A stretch of DNA of 64,000 nucleotides from Aquabacterium sp. OR-4 (GTDB lineage: Bacteria > Pseudomonadota > Gammaproteobacteria > Burkholderiales > Burkholderiaceae_C), in contig NZ_JAOCQD020000002.1 in assembly GCF_025290835.2 (NCBI RefSeq), forward strand, positions 1,426,001 to 1,490,000, written 5' to 3'. This document shows positions 18,997-27,637 of the stretch, one piece after another (position 1 is the first letter of the stretch; every line of letters begins with the position of its first letter). Under the pieces are notes generated by a model. The model was not told the origin of the DNA. It did no database searches and saw only the letters and a list, made by a program, of their open reading frames with translations. The translations under genes and the position numbers were made by a program.

Positions 18997-19869
18997 TCAG
19001 GCCTCGAGCATCTTCATGGCCTGCACCACGCTGGCGCGCATGCGCGCAAAGCTGGTGGCCAGCACGCCGATCTCGTCGCGGCTGCTGCGGTCGAACTCGG
19101 CGGCATCGAGGTCGCCCTGGCTCACGCGGTCGGCCAGCAGCGACAGGCGCGTGACCGGCCGCACCACCACCCACCAGATCATCAGGTTGAGCACCACGCC
19201 CACGGCCGTGAAGATGGCCAGCTGAGCGGTGATGAAGACATTGAAAGAGCGGTCGGCGCGCGCCAGCGGCACGGCCATCGGCACCGAGACGATCTGCGCG
19301 CCAACCACCTCGTTGAACTGCCAGCCGAAGCCGTTGGCCGGGCCGTAGCGCTCGACCAGGGTCTTGGGCGCCGCCTCCACGCTGCTGTGGCATTGCAGGC
19401 AGGCGGCATTGGTGATGCGCAGCGGCCGCGCCACGTACAGCGACGGGCCCGAGGGCGTCTCGCGCGTGCCGACGAACTCTTTCAGGTCGGCGGTGTTGCG
19501 AAACTGCTGAACGATGTCGACCTCCCAGCCGTTGGCGCGGTCGCGCGGGTTGGTGGGGTTGAGCGTGGCTTCCTTGTAGGCGAAGTCGGGGTACTTGGTG
19601 TGCAGCGCGCGCTGCACCTCGGTGGCCGAGTAGCTGGGCACAGCCTGCGGCAGAAAGCGCGTCTTGAGCTGCTCTTCCAGCAGCCCGGCGATCTGGCCCG
19701 AGGTGTAGGTGCGCACGGCCAGCGCGTTTTCCATCAGCAGGCGGGCGTTGTTCAGCACCTCGTCGCGGGCGGTGCTTTGCAGCAGGTCGCGCGCGATCCA
19801 GCCGCTGACGGCCATGCCCACCGCCACCACACTCACGAAGATCAGGTTGAACTTGACCAGCAGTTTCAT
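18997..19869 (-). CDS. Membrane sensor with haem-type CxxCH (DUF3365/Tll0287-like) and HAMP domain
   Basis: A 290-aa protein; the ATG at 19869 was chosen because it begins just before the first transmembrane helix (residues ~6-28). A periplasmic domain follows (~30-210) with CLQCH at residues 157-161, a c-type haem attachment signature typical of DUF3365/Tll0287-like domains. A second helix (~215-240) leads to a HAMP-like segment (RPVTRLSLLADRVSQGDL...) and then the end, with no kinase or cyclase output. It likely senses redox state or a ligand and passes the signal to a separate partner. The Ser/Thr kinase gene starts 131 nt downstream on the same strand and is the obvious candidate. Confidence 0.82.
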   Translation of the reverse strand: MKLLVKFNLIFVSVVAVGMAVSGWIARDLLQSTARDEVLNNARLLMENALAVRTYTSGQIAGLLEEQLKTRFLPQAVPSYSATEVQRALHTKYPDFAYKEATLNPTNPRDRANGWEVDIVQQFRNTADLKEFVGTRETPSGPSLYVARPLRITNAACLQCHSSVEAAPKTLVERYGPANGFGWQFNEVVGAQIVSVPMAVPLARADRSFNVFITAQLAIFTAVGVVLNLMIWWVVVRPVTRLSLLADRVSQGDLDAAEFDRSSRDEIGVLATSFARMRASVVQAMKMLEA

Positions 19870-20054
19870 CGACGACACCTGTTGCCACCGCGGGCGAGGA
19901 TTTCGCGGCGAACCGGGCACTTTAACCGCAGCCCTTCGCGGGCGCATCCTGCGAGGCGGGGATCGGCAGGTAAAGCCGCAGCCGCGGCGGGCGCACAATC
20001 GCCTCCCCTTCCCCGCCTGCCTGAAGCCGCCCGACCGGGCTTCGTGCCACCACG

Positions 20055-20762
20055 ATGCCCGGCTATCACACCAAGCAGGAAACGATCGCCATTGCCGGCG
20101 AGAACGATCTGCAGATCCGCTCGCTGCTCGACCTGCAGCAGCATGCCGACGCCGATGGCGCCGCCGAGCGGCTGGGCATCTCGAGCGCGCAGTGGCCGCT
20201 GTTCGGACTGCTGTGGCCCTCGGGCGCGCACCTGGCCGCCCGCATGGCGCTGCGCCCGGTGGTGCTGGCCGAGCGCATCCTGGAGATCGGCTGCGGCCTG
20301 GGCCTGGCCAGCCTGGTGGCGCACCGGCGCGGCGCCGATGTCACCGCCAGCGACGTGCACCCGATGGCCGCCGCCTTCTTGCTGGAAAACCTGCGCCTGA
20401 ACCAGCTGCCGCCGATGAAGTACCGCCACGGCCCGTGGGCGCTGCCGGTGCCGCCGGCGGTGGCCGGGCCCGACGACCTGCAGGGCAGCTTCGACCTGAT
20501 CATCGGCAGCGACGTGCTGTACGAGCGCGACGAGCGTGGCACGCTGGCGGCCTTCATCGAGCGCCACGCCGCGCCGGTGGCCGAGGTGTGGATCGTCGAC
20601 CCCGACCGCGGCAACCGCCCGGCCTTCAACCGCCACATGGCGTCGCATGGCTACGGGCTGCAGGAGCTGCGCCTGGCCCACGCACTGCCGCTGGGCGCCG
20701 GCACGCGGCCGCACTACAAGGGGCGCATGCTGGTCTACCGGCGCGGTCTGCCGGTGGGCTGA
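20055..20762 (+). CDS. Class I SAM-dependent methyltransferase (METTL21/lysine-methyltransferase-like)
   Basis: A 235-aa soluble protein with a class I methyltransferase fold. The SAM-binding loop ILEIGCGLGL (residues 75-84) is followed by the acidic end of beta-2 (VTASDVHP) and a motif IV-like segment FDLIIGSDVLYE. The SDVLYE motif resembles the DxxY-type (METTL21-like) protein methyltransferases, which suggests a protein rather than small-molecule substrate; this is inference. It is divergent from the haem-motif sensor gene. The target cannot be named. Confidence 0.78.
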   Translation: MPGYHTKQETIAIAGENDLQIRSLLDLQQHADADGAAERLGISSAQWPLFGLLWPSGAHLAARMALRPVVLAERILEIGCGLGLASLVAHRRGADVTASDVHPMAAAFLLENLRLNQLPPMKYRHGPWALPVPPAVAGPDDLQGSFDLIIGSDVLYERDERGTLAAFIERHAAPVAEVWIVDPDRGNRPAFNRHMASHGYGLQELRLAHALPLGAGTRPHYKGRMLVYRRGLPVG

Positions 20763-20864
20763 CACGCCGGGCGCCGGCGCCAAGTGCGCAAGGATTGTCA
20801 GGCGCGCCGGGCCAGACTGGGGGCTTCTGCCACCCCCCTTTCTGCCACCCCGCCGGGAGCGCCC

Positions 20865-21320
20865 ATGCACCTCGAACACCAGGCCCAGGCCATCCGCATC
20901 ATCGGTCTCGAACTGCGCACCAGCAACGCGCAGGCCGCCCAGAGCATCCCGCCGCACTGGGCGCGCGCGATGCAGCCCGACGCACTGGCGCCCATCGCCG
21001 GCCGGCTGGGCAGCGAGCTGTACGCGGTGTACACCCACTTCGAGCATGCCGGCCGCAGCAACGCGGGCCTGTACTCGCTGATCATCGGCGTGCCGGTGGC
21101 GGCCGATGCCCCGCAGCCGCCGGGCTTCAGCCACGCCGTGTTGCCGGCGTGCTGGCGCGCGGTGTTCAACAGCCCGCCGGGCCAGCCCGAGCGCGTGGTC
21201 GAGACCTGGGCCGAGGTGTGGCGCCGCGACGACCTGCCCAAGGCCTTCGTGGCCGATGCCGAGCGCTACGGCAGTGATGGCAGCATCGCCCTGTTGATCG
21301 GCTTGACCCACGCACCATGA
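20865..21320 (+). CDS. GyrI-like / effector-binding domain protein
   Basis: A 151-aa stand-alone protein similar to the ligand-binding (GyrI/BacT effector-binding) domain found at the C-terminus of AraC- and MerR-type regulators. Matching segments include ELYAVYTHFEHAG and CWRAVFNSPPGQPERVVETWAEVW. The ATG at 20865 follows CGGGAGCGCCC, an acceptable ribosome-binding site. The stop overlaps the start of an AraC-family regulator (ATGA) that carries its own domain of this type, so both may respond to related ligands. Confidence 0.72.
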   Translation: MHLEHQAQAIRIIGLELRTSNAQAAQSIPPHWARAMQPDALAPIAGRLGSELYAVYTHFEHAGRSNAGLYSLIIGVPVAADAPQPPGFSHAVLPACWRAVFNSPPGQPERVVETWAEVWRRDDLPKAFVADAERYGSDGSIALLIGLTHAP

Positions 21321-22186
21321 ACCGCCGCCACGGCTGGGTGAACTATCACGAGCGCATGGCCCGGGTGCTGGCGCACCTGCACGCCCACCTGGACGAGCCG
21401 CTGGACTTGCCGCGCCTGGCCGAGTTGGCGCACCTGTCACCCTTTCACTGGCACCGCACCTACCACGCGCTGTTTGGCGAAACCCTGGCCGCCACCCAGC
21501 GCCGGCTGCGCCTGCACCGCGCCGCCGGCGAGCTGGCCAATGGCCGCCGCAGCGTGCTGGAGATCGCGCAGCGCCAGGGCTACCCAAACGCGCAATCCTT
21601 CTGCCGCGCCTTCAAGGCCGCCTACGGCCTGGCGCCGCTGCACTTTCGCCGCCATGGGCCGCACATGGCCTTTGCCCAGCCGCAGGCGCCCGGCCTGGCG
21701 GAAGGCTTTGAGGTGCAGATCCGGCAGGTACCGAGGGTGGTGCTGGCGGGCCTGCCGCACCGCGGCAGCTACATGGGCATCGGCAAGGCCTTCGAGTGCA
21801 CGCTGGCGCAGCTGCATGGCCTGGGCCAGGTGCAGGCGCACAGCCGCTGGATCGCCGTCTACCACGACGACCCGGCCAGCGTGCCCACGGCGCAGCTCAG
21901 TGCGCTGGCCGGACTGTCGGTACCCGACGGCTGGGTGCCTGCGCCGCCGCTGCAGGCCTTTGCGGTGGGCGGCGGCCGCTGCGCCGTGTTGCGCTACCGC
22001 GGCCCCTACGCCAGCATGCATGCGGCCTACCGCTGGCTGTTCGGCCACTGGCTGGTGCACAGCGGCGAACGGGCGGCCGACCAGCCGGTGTTCGAGGAAT
22101 TCCTCAACAGCCCGCGCGACACCGCGCCGGCCGATCTGCTCACCGACATTGGCCTGCCGCTGGCCGAGCTGCAGACTGCAGCCTGA
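21317..22186 (+). CDS. AraC-family transcriptional regulator with GyrI-like C-terminal domain
   Basis: A 289-aa regulator. Two helix-turn-helix motifs lie in the first ~105 residues (LDLPRLAELAHLSPFHWHRTYHALFGET and SVLEIAQRQGYPNAQSFCRAFKAAYG...), the standard AraC arrangement at the N-terminus as in Rob/MarA-like proteins. A GyrI-like effector-binding domain follows (~125-285; VPRVVLAGLPHRGSY and GGRCAVLRYRGPY). The start overlaps the upstream gene by 4 nt. The target may be the nearby genes, including the convergent serine hydrolase, but no operator was identified. Confidence 0.85.
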   Translation: MNRRHGWVNYHERMARVLAHLHAHLDEPLDLPRLAELAHLSPFHWHRTYHALFGETLAATQRRLRLHRAAGELANGRRSVLEIAQRQGYPNAQSFCRAFKAAYGLAPLHFRRHGPHMAFAQPQAPGLAEGFEVQIRQVPRVVLAGLPHRGSYMGIGKAFECTLAQLHGLGQVQAHSRWIAVYHDDPASVPTAQLSALAGLSVPDGWVPAPPLQAFAVGGGRCAVLRYRGPYASMHAAYRWLFGHWLVHSGERAADQPVFEEFLNSPRDTAPADLLTDIGLPLAELQTAA

Positions 22187-22208
22187 GGCGTGCACCGGCG
22201 ACACAAGC

Positions 22209-23360
22209 TCAGGCCGCCGGCAGCACCGCACCCACCTGCTGGTACACCGCCAGCTCGAAGCCCATCAGTGTCTCGACCACCGGCATGTCGAAGAAGGGCA
22301 GCACCTGGGTCATCAGGATGCCGCCCACGCCGCGGGTGCGGTCGATCCAGTAGTAGCTGTTGAACACGCCGGCCCAGTCGGCGGTGCCGCTGCTGCGCAT
22401 GCCGGGCAGATCGGTGAGGGTGAGATGGAAGCCCAGGCCCCAGCCCTGCGGCACCGGCAGTGAAGGCACGTCGTTGCTCAGCTCGGGCACCGCCGATGTG
22501 ATCAACGCCGGCAGCGCGATCCGGCCCAGGTGGTTGGCCAGCGCCATCTGCGCGGTGGCCGGGGCCAGCAGGCCGGCGCCATCGTTCAGCCAGGCCTGCA
22601 CGAAGCGGCCGTAGTCGTGGATCGTGCCGTAGGAGCCATGGCCGGCGGCGTCCCATTCGGGCGCGGCCGGCAGCTCGTGCACCGAGGGCGCCAGCCGGCC
22701 ATCGGCCTGGCGCTGCATCACGCGCAGCAGGCGCTCGCGCTGCGCGGCATCGGGCGCAAAGCCCGAGTCGGCCATGCCCAGCGGGCCGTACACCTGCTGC
22801 TGCAGGCAGGCGCCCAGGCTCTGGCCGCTGAGCTTCTCGACGATCAGGCCCAGCCAGTCGGTGTTGACGCCGTACTCCCAGGCCGTGCCGGGCTGGTGCA
22901 CCAGCGGCACCGACAGGCTGCGCTTGTCGCCCGACAGCGGGCTGGGCTCGCCGGTGAGGGCCAGGTAGCGCAGCAGCGCTTGGTTGGTGAAGAAGTAGCC
23001 CAGGCCGGCGGTGTGGGTCATCAGCTGGCGCACGGTGGCCGGGCTGGCCTGCGGGCGCAGGCGCGGCGTGTCGCCGTCAAAGCCTTCCAGCACCGGCAGG
23101 CGGCCAAACTCGGGCAGGATCGATTCGACCGTGGCGTCCAGGCTCAGCCGGCCCTGCTCGACCAGCTGCAGCGCGGCGGTGGTGGCCACCGCCTTGGTCA
23201 TTGACGCATTGCGGAACAGTGTGCGCTCGTCCGCCTCGCCGGCGGCGTGATGAAACAACGGGCCGTCGCGGCCCACCACCAGCGCCGCTACACCGTGCAC
23301 CGCGCCCTTGCGCACGGCGCCATCGAGCACCGCGCGAACTGCCGAGCCATCGAACGACAT
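22209..23360 (-). CDS. Class C beta-lactamase-like serine hydrolase
   Basis: A 383-aa protein of the serine beta-lactamase/esterase (EstB-type) superfamily. The nucleophile motif is SMTK (S53, K56) and the YxN motif is in WEYGVNTDW. An HTAGL segment and the C-terminal ADWAGVFNSYYWIDRT region match this group. There is no signal peptide, so it is probably a cytoplasmic esterase rather than a secreted beta-lactamase. AAGGAG lies 7 nt upstream of the ATG. The gene is convergent with the AraC regulator gene. Confidence 0.85.
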   Translation of the reverse strand: MSFDGSAVRAVLDGAVRKGAVHGVAALVVGRDGPLFHHAAGEADERTLFRNASMTKAVATTAALQLVEQGRLSLDATVESILPEFGRLPVLEGFDGDTPRLRPQASPATVRQLMTHTAGLGYFFTNQALLRYLALTGEPSPLSGDKRSLSVPLVHQPGTAWEYGVNTDWLGLIVEKLSGQSLGACLQQQVYGPLGMADSGFAPDAAQRERLLRVMQRQADGRLAPSVHELPAAPEWDAAGHGSYGTIHDYGRFVQAWLNDGAGLLAPATAQMALANHLGRIALPALITSAVPELSNDVPSLPVPQGWGLGFHLTLTDLPGMRSSGTADWAGVFNSYYWIDRTRGVGGILMTQVLPFFDMPVVETLMGFELAVYQQVGAVLPAA

Positions 23361-23482
23361 GCCGTTTCTCCTTCGTCAGTGGGTTGAGCGAAGAAGTCTG
23401 CGCCGCGGCCCGGCGCGCCGATAGGGCCTGCGCGAAAACCCCGAGACCGGCGGCGGTGCGGGCCGGCGGCGGCGGCGGCGCC

Positions 23483-23767
23483 TCAGTTCGTGCGGCCGAC
23501 GAACTTCCAGCCGGTGGACAGCTTGACGAAGACAAAGCCGGTACCGGCGTCCAGAAATACCTCGTGCGACTGCGCGTCGGCGTCGCGGCCGACAAAGCGC
23601 CAGCCCTCGGGCAGGCGCAGAAACACGAAGTGCGTGACGCCGTCGTGGAACACGCCATAGGGCGCGACGGCCGCAGCCACCGGGTGGGTCTGGGTGTCCA
23701 GCACCGAGGCCTGGGCCGGCACGGCCAGACAGGCGGCCGCCAGGGCGGCGAGAAGATGTTTGCGCAT
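23483..23767 (-). CDS. Small exported protein with a duplicated aromatic motif
   Basis: A 94-aa protein. The start (MRKHLLAALAAACLAVPAQA-S) was chosen because it gives a textbook signal peptide; the frame is open further upstream. The mature part contains two versions of one motif, THFVFLRLPEGWRFVGR and TGFVFVKLSTGWKFVGR, about 30 residues apart, which suggests an internal duplication of a small beta-rich unit. No family recognised. It ends 122 nt upstream of the serine hydrolase start on the same strand. Confidence 0.68.
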   Translation of the reverse strand: MRKHLLAALAAACLAVPAQASVLDTQTHPVAAAVAPYGVFHDGVTHFVFLRLPEGWRFVGRDADAQSHEVFLDAGTGFVFVKLSTGWKFVGRTN

Positions 23768-23970
23768 GGAATGGAGCCTTCGTGGGGTTCGTGGGTCACG
23801 CGGCGGGCCGCGTGGGCCCGCAGTCCCACGAAGGGGTAGCGCTGCGGTGTTGCCCCAGGTCAAAACCCAGGGTTAACACCAGGATTTTAGCCAGCCCTGA
23901 ACTTCTGCTGCAATGCAGCAATTCACGCCGCTGCGAGGGACGCCAGCCCCGGGACCGGCCCGACCCTTGC

Positions 23971-24014
23971 GCCACCCAAGTGCCACCCGAGCGCCACCCG
24001 AGCGCCACCCGAGC
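23971..24014. repeat. 11-bp tandem repeat, four units
   Basis: Four units of GCCACCCGAGC (the first is GCCACCCAAGT) lie in the 304-bp gap between the small exported protein and the MocR-type regulator. I see nothing else of note in this gap apart from a somewhat AT-richer stretch at 23860-23930 that could hold the promoter of the exported protein. Confidence 0.8.
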
Positions 24015-24071
24015 GCCGCGCAGCGCGCGCCGGTCCGCCAGGTGCCTGCGCAGCAGGTTCATCGCTGCGCG

Positions 24072-25490
24072 TCAGCCCCGCGCCGCCTCGGCCAGGCATT
24101 CCAGCCCGCGCAGGCGGTTGGCATCCAGCGGGTGCGCGGCGCTCAGGCGCAGGCCGTGGCGCAGGGCCTGGCCGGCACCGAAGGCGGCGCCGGGCACCAC
24201 GCTGTAGCCCTGCTCGCGCAGGCCGGGCAGCAAGGCCTCGGCGTCGGTGCCGGGCGGCAGCTCGACCCAGAGCACGTAGCCGCCGGCGCCGGGCCGCACC
24301 TGCGCGCCACGCGGCAGCAGCCGCCTGGCGGCGGTGGCCCAGGCCTCGGTCTGCGCCGCCAGGTGCTGGCGCAGGCGGCGCAGATGGGTCTCGAAGCCGC
24401 GGTCGGCAAGAAACCGCGCCAGCGCCGCATCGCTCAGCGGCGACAGCAGCTCGCCCTGCACCGCCCGCGCCGCACGCAGCTGCTTGCGGTGGCGCCGGCT
24501 GACGATCCAGCCCACGCCCAGGCCGGGGCCGACCACGCAGGCCAGGCTGGTGCAGTACAGCACGCGGTCGTCGCTGTCCCAGGCCTTGACCGGCCGCGGC
24601 CGCGGTTGCTGGCCGCGGTGCAGCTCGCCCATCATGTCGCACTCGATCAGCGGCACGCGGTGCTGCCGCAGCAGCGCCGCCAGCTGCTCGCGTGCGCCAT
24701 CGGGCATGCAGCTGCCGCGCACGCTGTCGAACGTGGGCTCGGCGATGCAGCAGCGGATGTCGTGGTGCTGCAGCGCAAAGGCCAGCGCCGGCACCGAGAA
24801 GCCGCCGTCCTGCGGCGCCGGAATCGCCAGCGGCTTCAGGCCCAGGCTGGCCACCAGCTCGCCGGTGCGCGGCGAGGCCGGCTCGGGCACGGCCACGGCA
24901 TCGCCGGGGCGGGTGAGCAGGCGCAGACACAGATCCAGCGCCTCGCCCTCGCCGTGGGTGACGACGATGTCCTCGGCGTCCACCGTGCAGCCCGCGCGCG
25001 ACATGCGCCGGGCCAGCTGCACCCGCAGCGCCTGGCTGCCGAACACGCTGCCGATGGCCAGCAGCGCGCGGTCATCGGCCATGGCCTGAACCACATGCCG
25101 CTGCAGCGCCGCCAGCGGCAGCAGCGAGGCCGGCAGCGCCAGATGGCTCAGCGACAGGCAGTCGGGCCGCGTGGTGGCGATGTCGATCAGCAGCTTGCGC
25201 CGCCCTTCGAGCTCGAGCACCGGGCCGCTGGCCATGGGCGGCGGGCGGCTCAGGCCACGCGCAAAGTGCCCGCGCCGCGGCCGCGCCTCGATCAGCCCGG
25301 CGTCCTCGAGCTCGTGCAGGGCATGGGTGACGGTGGCCAGACTGGCGCGGTGCTCGTCGCACAGCTGGCGCACCGACGGCAGCTGCGCGCCCGCCGGGTA
25401 GCGCCCTTCGCGCAGCGCGTGGGCCAGGGTGTCGGCCAGTAGCCGGTATCGCGCAGGGCGGGCGGGGCGGGCAGGCATGCGGGCAAGCAT
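24072..25490 (-). CDS. MocR/GntR-type regulator with aminotransferase-like domain, PLP lysine missing
   Basis: A 472-aa protein from ATG 25490 (25478 is an alternative). An N-terminal GntR winged helix (residues ~10-75; RYPAGAQLPSVRQLCDEHR) is followed by a fold-type I aminotransferase-like domain. Where MocR proteins have the Schiff-base lysine (SFSKTLxPGL), this one reads TSLACVVGPGL, which aligns without gaps and puts Cys in place of Lys. PLP may therefore not be bound covalently, and ligand sensing may differ. It is divergent from an MFS transporter gene, the usual MocR regulator-target layout, with direct repeats between them. Confidence 0.85.
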   Translation of the reverse strand: MLARMPARPARPARYRLLADTLAHALREGRYPAGAQLPSVRQLCDEHRASLATVTHALHELEDAGLIEARPRRGHFARGLSRPPPMASGPVLELEGRRKLLIDIATTRPDCLSLSHLALPASLLPLAALQRHVVQAMADDRALLAIGSVFGSQALRVQLARRMSRAGCTVDAEDIVVTHGEGEALDLCLRLLTRPGDAVAVPEPASPRTGELVASLGLKPLAIPAPQDGGFSVPALAFALQHHDIRCCIAEPTFDSVRGSCMPDGAREQLAALLRQHRVPLIECDMMGELHRGQQPRPRPVKAWDSDDRVLYCTSLACVVGPGLGVGWIVSRRHRKQLRAARAVQGELLSPLSDAALARFLADRGFETHLRRLRQHLAAQTEAWATAARRLLPRGAQVRPGAGGYVLWVELPPGTDAEALLPGLREQGYSVVPGAAFGAGQALRHGLRLSAAHPLDANRLRGLECLAEAARG

Positions 25491-25509
25491 AGCCCCGCGC
25501 CCGCCCTGC

Positions 25510-25544
25510 ATCGATACAGATCAACCACCTCTGGATCGCTACAG
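25510..25544. promoter_or_regulatory. Candidate MocR operator: direct repeats in the divergent intergenic region
   Basis: Two 10-mers, ATCGATACAG (25510-25519) and ATCGCTACAG (25535-25544), differ at one base and are 25 bp apart start to start. They lie between the divergent MocR-type and MFS genes. Known MocR regulators such as PdxR and GabR bind direct repeats in such regions. Binding here is inference. Confidence 0.5.
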
Positions 25545-25619
25545 CGGGTTCTGCATCCCTGCCCCGGCGCCGCGCCTGTGCCTTCCGGCCGGGCCGGCGG
25601 CTGCCTAGAGTGCGGCGCC

Positions 25620-26972
25620 ATGAGCCAAGCGCCCTCCCCCATGCACACACTGGCCCGCTGGCGGGCCCTGCCGCCCGGCTTGCGGCACTTCCTGCTGAGC
25701 GAGCTGCTGGGCCTGCTGGCCACTGCCTCCATGCAGCTGGGCATGGCCTGGTGGATCAGCAGCCAGGGCGGCGCCGCTGCGCTGGCGCGTTATGGCGCCT
25801 TGACCGGGCTGGCCGCCCTGCTGGCCACGCCCTTGATCTCACCGGCCGGCGACCGCTGGCCCAAGCGCCTGCTGATCCGCGCCGGCAAGCTGTGCCTGGC
25901 CGTCGATGCGCTGCTGCTGGCGGCCCTGTGCGGGGCCGGCGTGTTCAAGCTCACGCTGCTGTGCCTGTGCGGCCTGCTGTCGGTGGCGGCCACCGCCCTG
26001 CTGTGGCCGGTGGAGGCCAGCCTGCTGCCCGAGCTGGTGCCCACCGCCGCCCTGCCCGACGCCGTGCGCCTGCGCCGCGCTGCCCAGGCCATGGGCGGCT
26101 TGCTGGGGCCGGCGCTGGGCGGGCTGCTGCTGGCCGCGGCGGGCTTGAAGCTGGCGATGGCCGCCAACCTGCTGCTGTGCCTGATCGCGGCCGCTGCAGC
26201 CTGGCGCATCGACCGGCCGGCCGGCAACACCGCGCCACCGGCATCCGCTGAAGCCTTGGCCCCTGCCGCCGCCATGGCCACGGTGCCGCCGCCCCGGCGC
26301 CGCAGCTGGCTTGGTGATATCGCCGACGGCCTGCGCGCCAAGTGGCGCGTGCGCCTGGACCGCTGGTGGACCCTGACCGGCGCACTGATGATGCTGTGCC
26401 TGCTGCCCGCCACCGGCTTGCTGCTGCCGCTGCGCATCCAGGCCCTGGGCCTGGGCGCCGCCTGGTTTGGCGCCTGCAGCGCCGGCCTGTCGGCGGGCCT
26501 GCTGCTGGGCGTGGCCGGCCTGGCCCCGGCGCTGATCGCCCGCCTGGGCCGGGTGCGCGCGCTGGCGCTGGCCATCGGCTTGTGCGCGGCGGCCATGGCC
26601 GGTATCGGCCTGTGCCAGGCGGCACCGGCGCTGGTGGCGCTGCTGGCGCTGATCGGGCTGTGCATGTCGGTCACCCAGATGGTCGGCCAGGTGCACCGCC
26701 TGCTGGCCATCCCCGAGCACTACCGCGCACGCATGAACGCCGCCCACCTGATGATGGCGCAACTGGCCGCGGCGCTGGCCCCGGCCGTGGCCGGCCTGCT
26801 GCTGCTGGGCAACGGGCTGCGCACGGTGTACCTGCTGCTGGCGCTGGGCTTTGCGGCCGCCGGCCTGCTGCTGCTGGCCGTGCCGGGCCTGGGCGCGTTC
26901 TTGCGCGCCGACCATGAGGCGGCCCGCGGCTGGTATGGCCGCCACTACCCGCAGGCCTTCACCCGCCCTTGA
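25620..26972 (+). CDS. MFS transporter
   Basis: A 450-aa inner-membrane protein with about twelve hydrophobic helices and a Pro/Ala-rich central loop (residues ~205-235). It resembles the MFS_3/enterobactin-exporter-like group: the first cytoplasmic loop reads GDRWPKRLLIRAG, close to the D-R/K motif of that group. It is divergent from the MocR-type regulator, which likely controls it. The substrate is unknown, but export of a small molecule is the common role. It overlaps the convergent DUF2164 gene by 14 bp. Confidence 0.85.
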   Translation: MSQAPSPMHTLARWRALPPGLRHFLLSELLGLLATASMQLGMAWWISSQGGAAALARYGALTGLAALLATPLISPAGDRWPKRLLIRAGKLCLAVDALLLAALCGAGVFKLTLLCLCGLLSVAATALLWPVEASLLPELVPTAALPDAVRLRRAAQAMGGLLGPALGGLLLAAAGLKLAMAANLLLCLIAAAAAWRIDRPAGNTAPPASAEALAPAAAMATVPPPRRRSWLGDIADGLRAKWRVRLDRWWTLTGALMMLCLLPATGLLLPLRIQALGLGAAWFGACSAGLSAGLLLGVAGLAPALIARLGRVRALALAIGLCAAAMAGIGLCQAAPALVALLALIGLCMSVTQMVGQVHRLLAIPEHYRARMNAAHLMMAQLAAALAPAVAGLLLLGNGLRTVYLLLALGFAAAGLLLLAVPGLGAFLRADHEAARGWYGRHYPQAFTRP

Positions 26973-27246
26973 GCCCGCGGGGCTTGGCGGCAGCCTGGCG
27001 GCGGCGCCAGTACTGCAGCTCGTCTTCGTGACACTCGATGTCGAGCTCCTGCACACGCTCCAGCAGGCGCTCCTGCACCTCGCGCACGGCCTGGTTGTAG
27101 ATCAGCGGACCGATCTCCTCGACCATGAAGCCCAGCAGCGCCCCGGCCGCGATGTTGCCGATGCGCTGGTCGAGCTCCTGCTCGACATAGCGCTCGATCG
27201 ACGCGATCGCCTGCTGGCGCGCTTCACGGGAGAGTTCGATGGGCAT
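26959..27246 (-). CDS. DUF2164 family protein
   Basis: A 95-aa acidic helical protein (MPIELSREARQQAIASIERY...) matching the DUF2164 pattern, including the central GNIAAGALLGFMVEEIGPLIYNQ stretch. The function of the family is unknown. The start is set at the ATG at 27246; the longer open frame upstream runs into decayed ftsZ sequence and is not real. It marks the edge of the normal chromosome next to the ftsZ-flanked islands. Confidence 0.82.
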   Translation of the reverse strand: MPIELSREARQQAIASIERYVEQELDQRIGNIAAGALLGFMVEEIGPLIYNQAVREVQERLLERVQELDIECHEDELQYWRRRQAAAKPRGLKGG

Positions 27247-27300
27247 GGCGGGCTCCGGTCGGATGCAACGGATTCTCACGCGGCGGCGCGGGCACAGCAG

Positions 27301-27489
27301 GCCACGGGCGCCCGACAGGTCGAGGCCTTCCAGCAGCGGGCAGGCCACGGCGGCGTTGGCCGCCTTGTTGGCGCGATCCGGGCGCTGGCGGTGGCCGTGC
27401 CCATCATGGCCTTGCCGGGCACGTTCATCACGGTCTTGAGTTCTTCGAAGTCGACTTCTCACCCGCGCGGTGCATGTGGATGATGTCGC
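27301..27489 (-). pseudogene. Degenerate internal ftsZ fragment (copy D)
   Basis: About 190 bp clearly matching ftsZ: codons for NKAANAAVACPLLEGLDLSGARG are readable, followed by shifted frames. It aligns with the other copies from the GCCACGGGCGCCCGAC region to ATGATGTCGC. Compared with copies A and B, an internal deletion removes the ftsZ part just before the V161 junction and the first ~55 bp of the shared end sequence. It has more substitutions than A and B, so it is the oldest of the copies or has decayed fastest. Confidence 0.88.
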
Positions 27490-27491
27490 CG

Positions 27492-27529
27492 AGTCAAGCG
27501 GGGGGCGGTTGGGAGAAGGTTGTCGACCC
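27492..27529. repeat. Shared element-end sequence, truncated (copy D)
   Basis: GTCAAGCGGGGGGCGGTTGG and what follows, up to TGTCGACCC, match the last ~38 bp of the sequences fused to ftsZ copies A and B, with several substitutions. This shows the degenerate fragment belongs to the same series of junctions. Confidence 0.75.
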
Positions 27530-27637
27530 GATGCGGACATTTAGCTTGATCGATTGATAGTCGCAGAACAGTCCATCGTTGCCCGCAGCCGCCGGAGTCA
27601 ACGGCGAAACTACACCGACTTGATACGCTGTTTAACT

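Noticed and set aside
23971..24014. CRISPR-like repeat
   Set aside because: Units are 11 bp and contiguous with no spacers: a simple tandem repeat.
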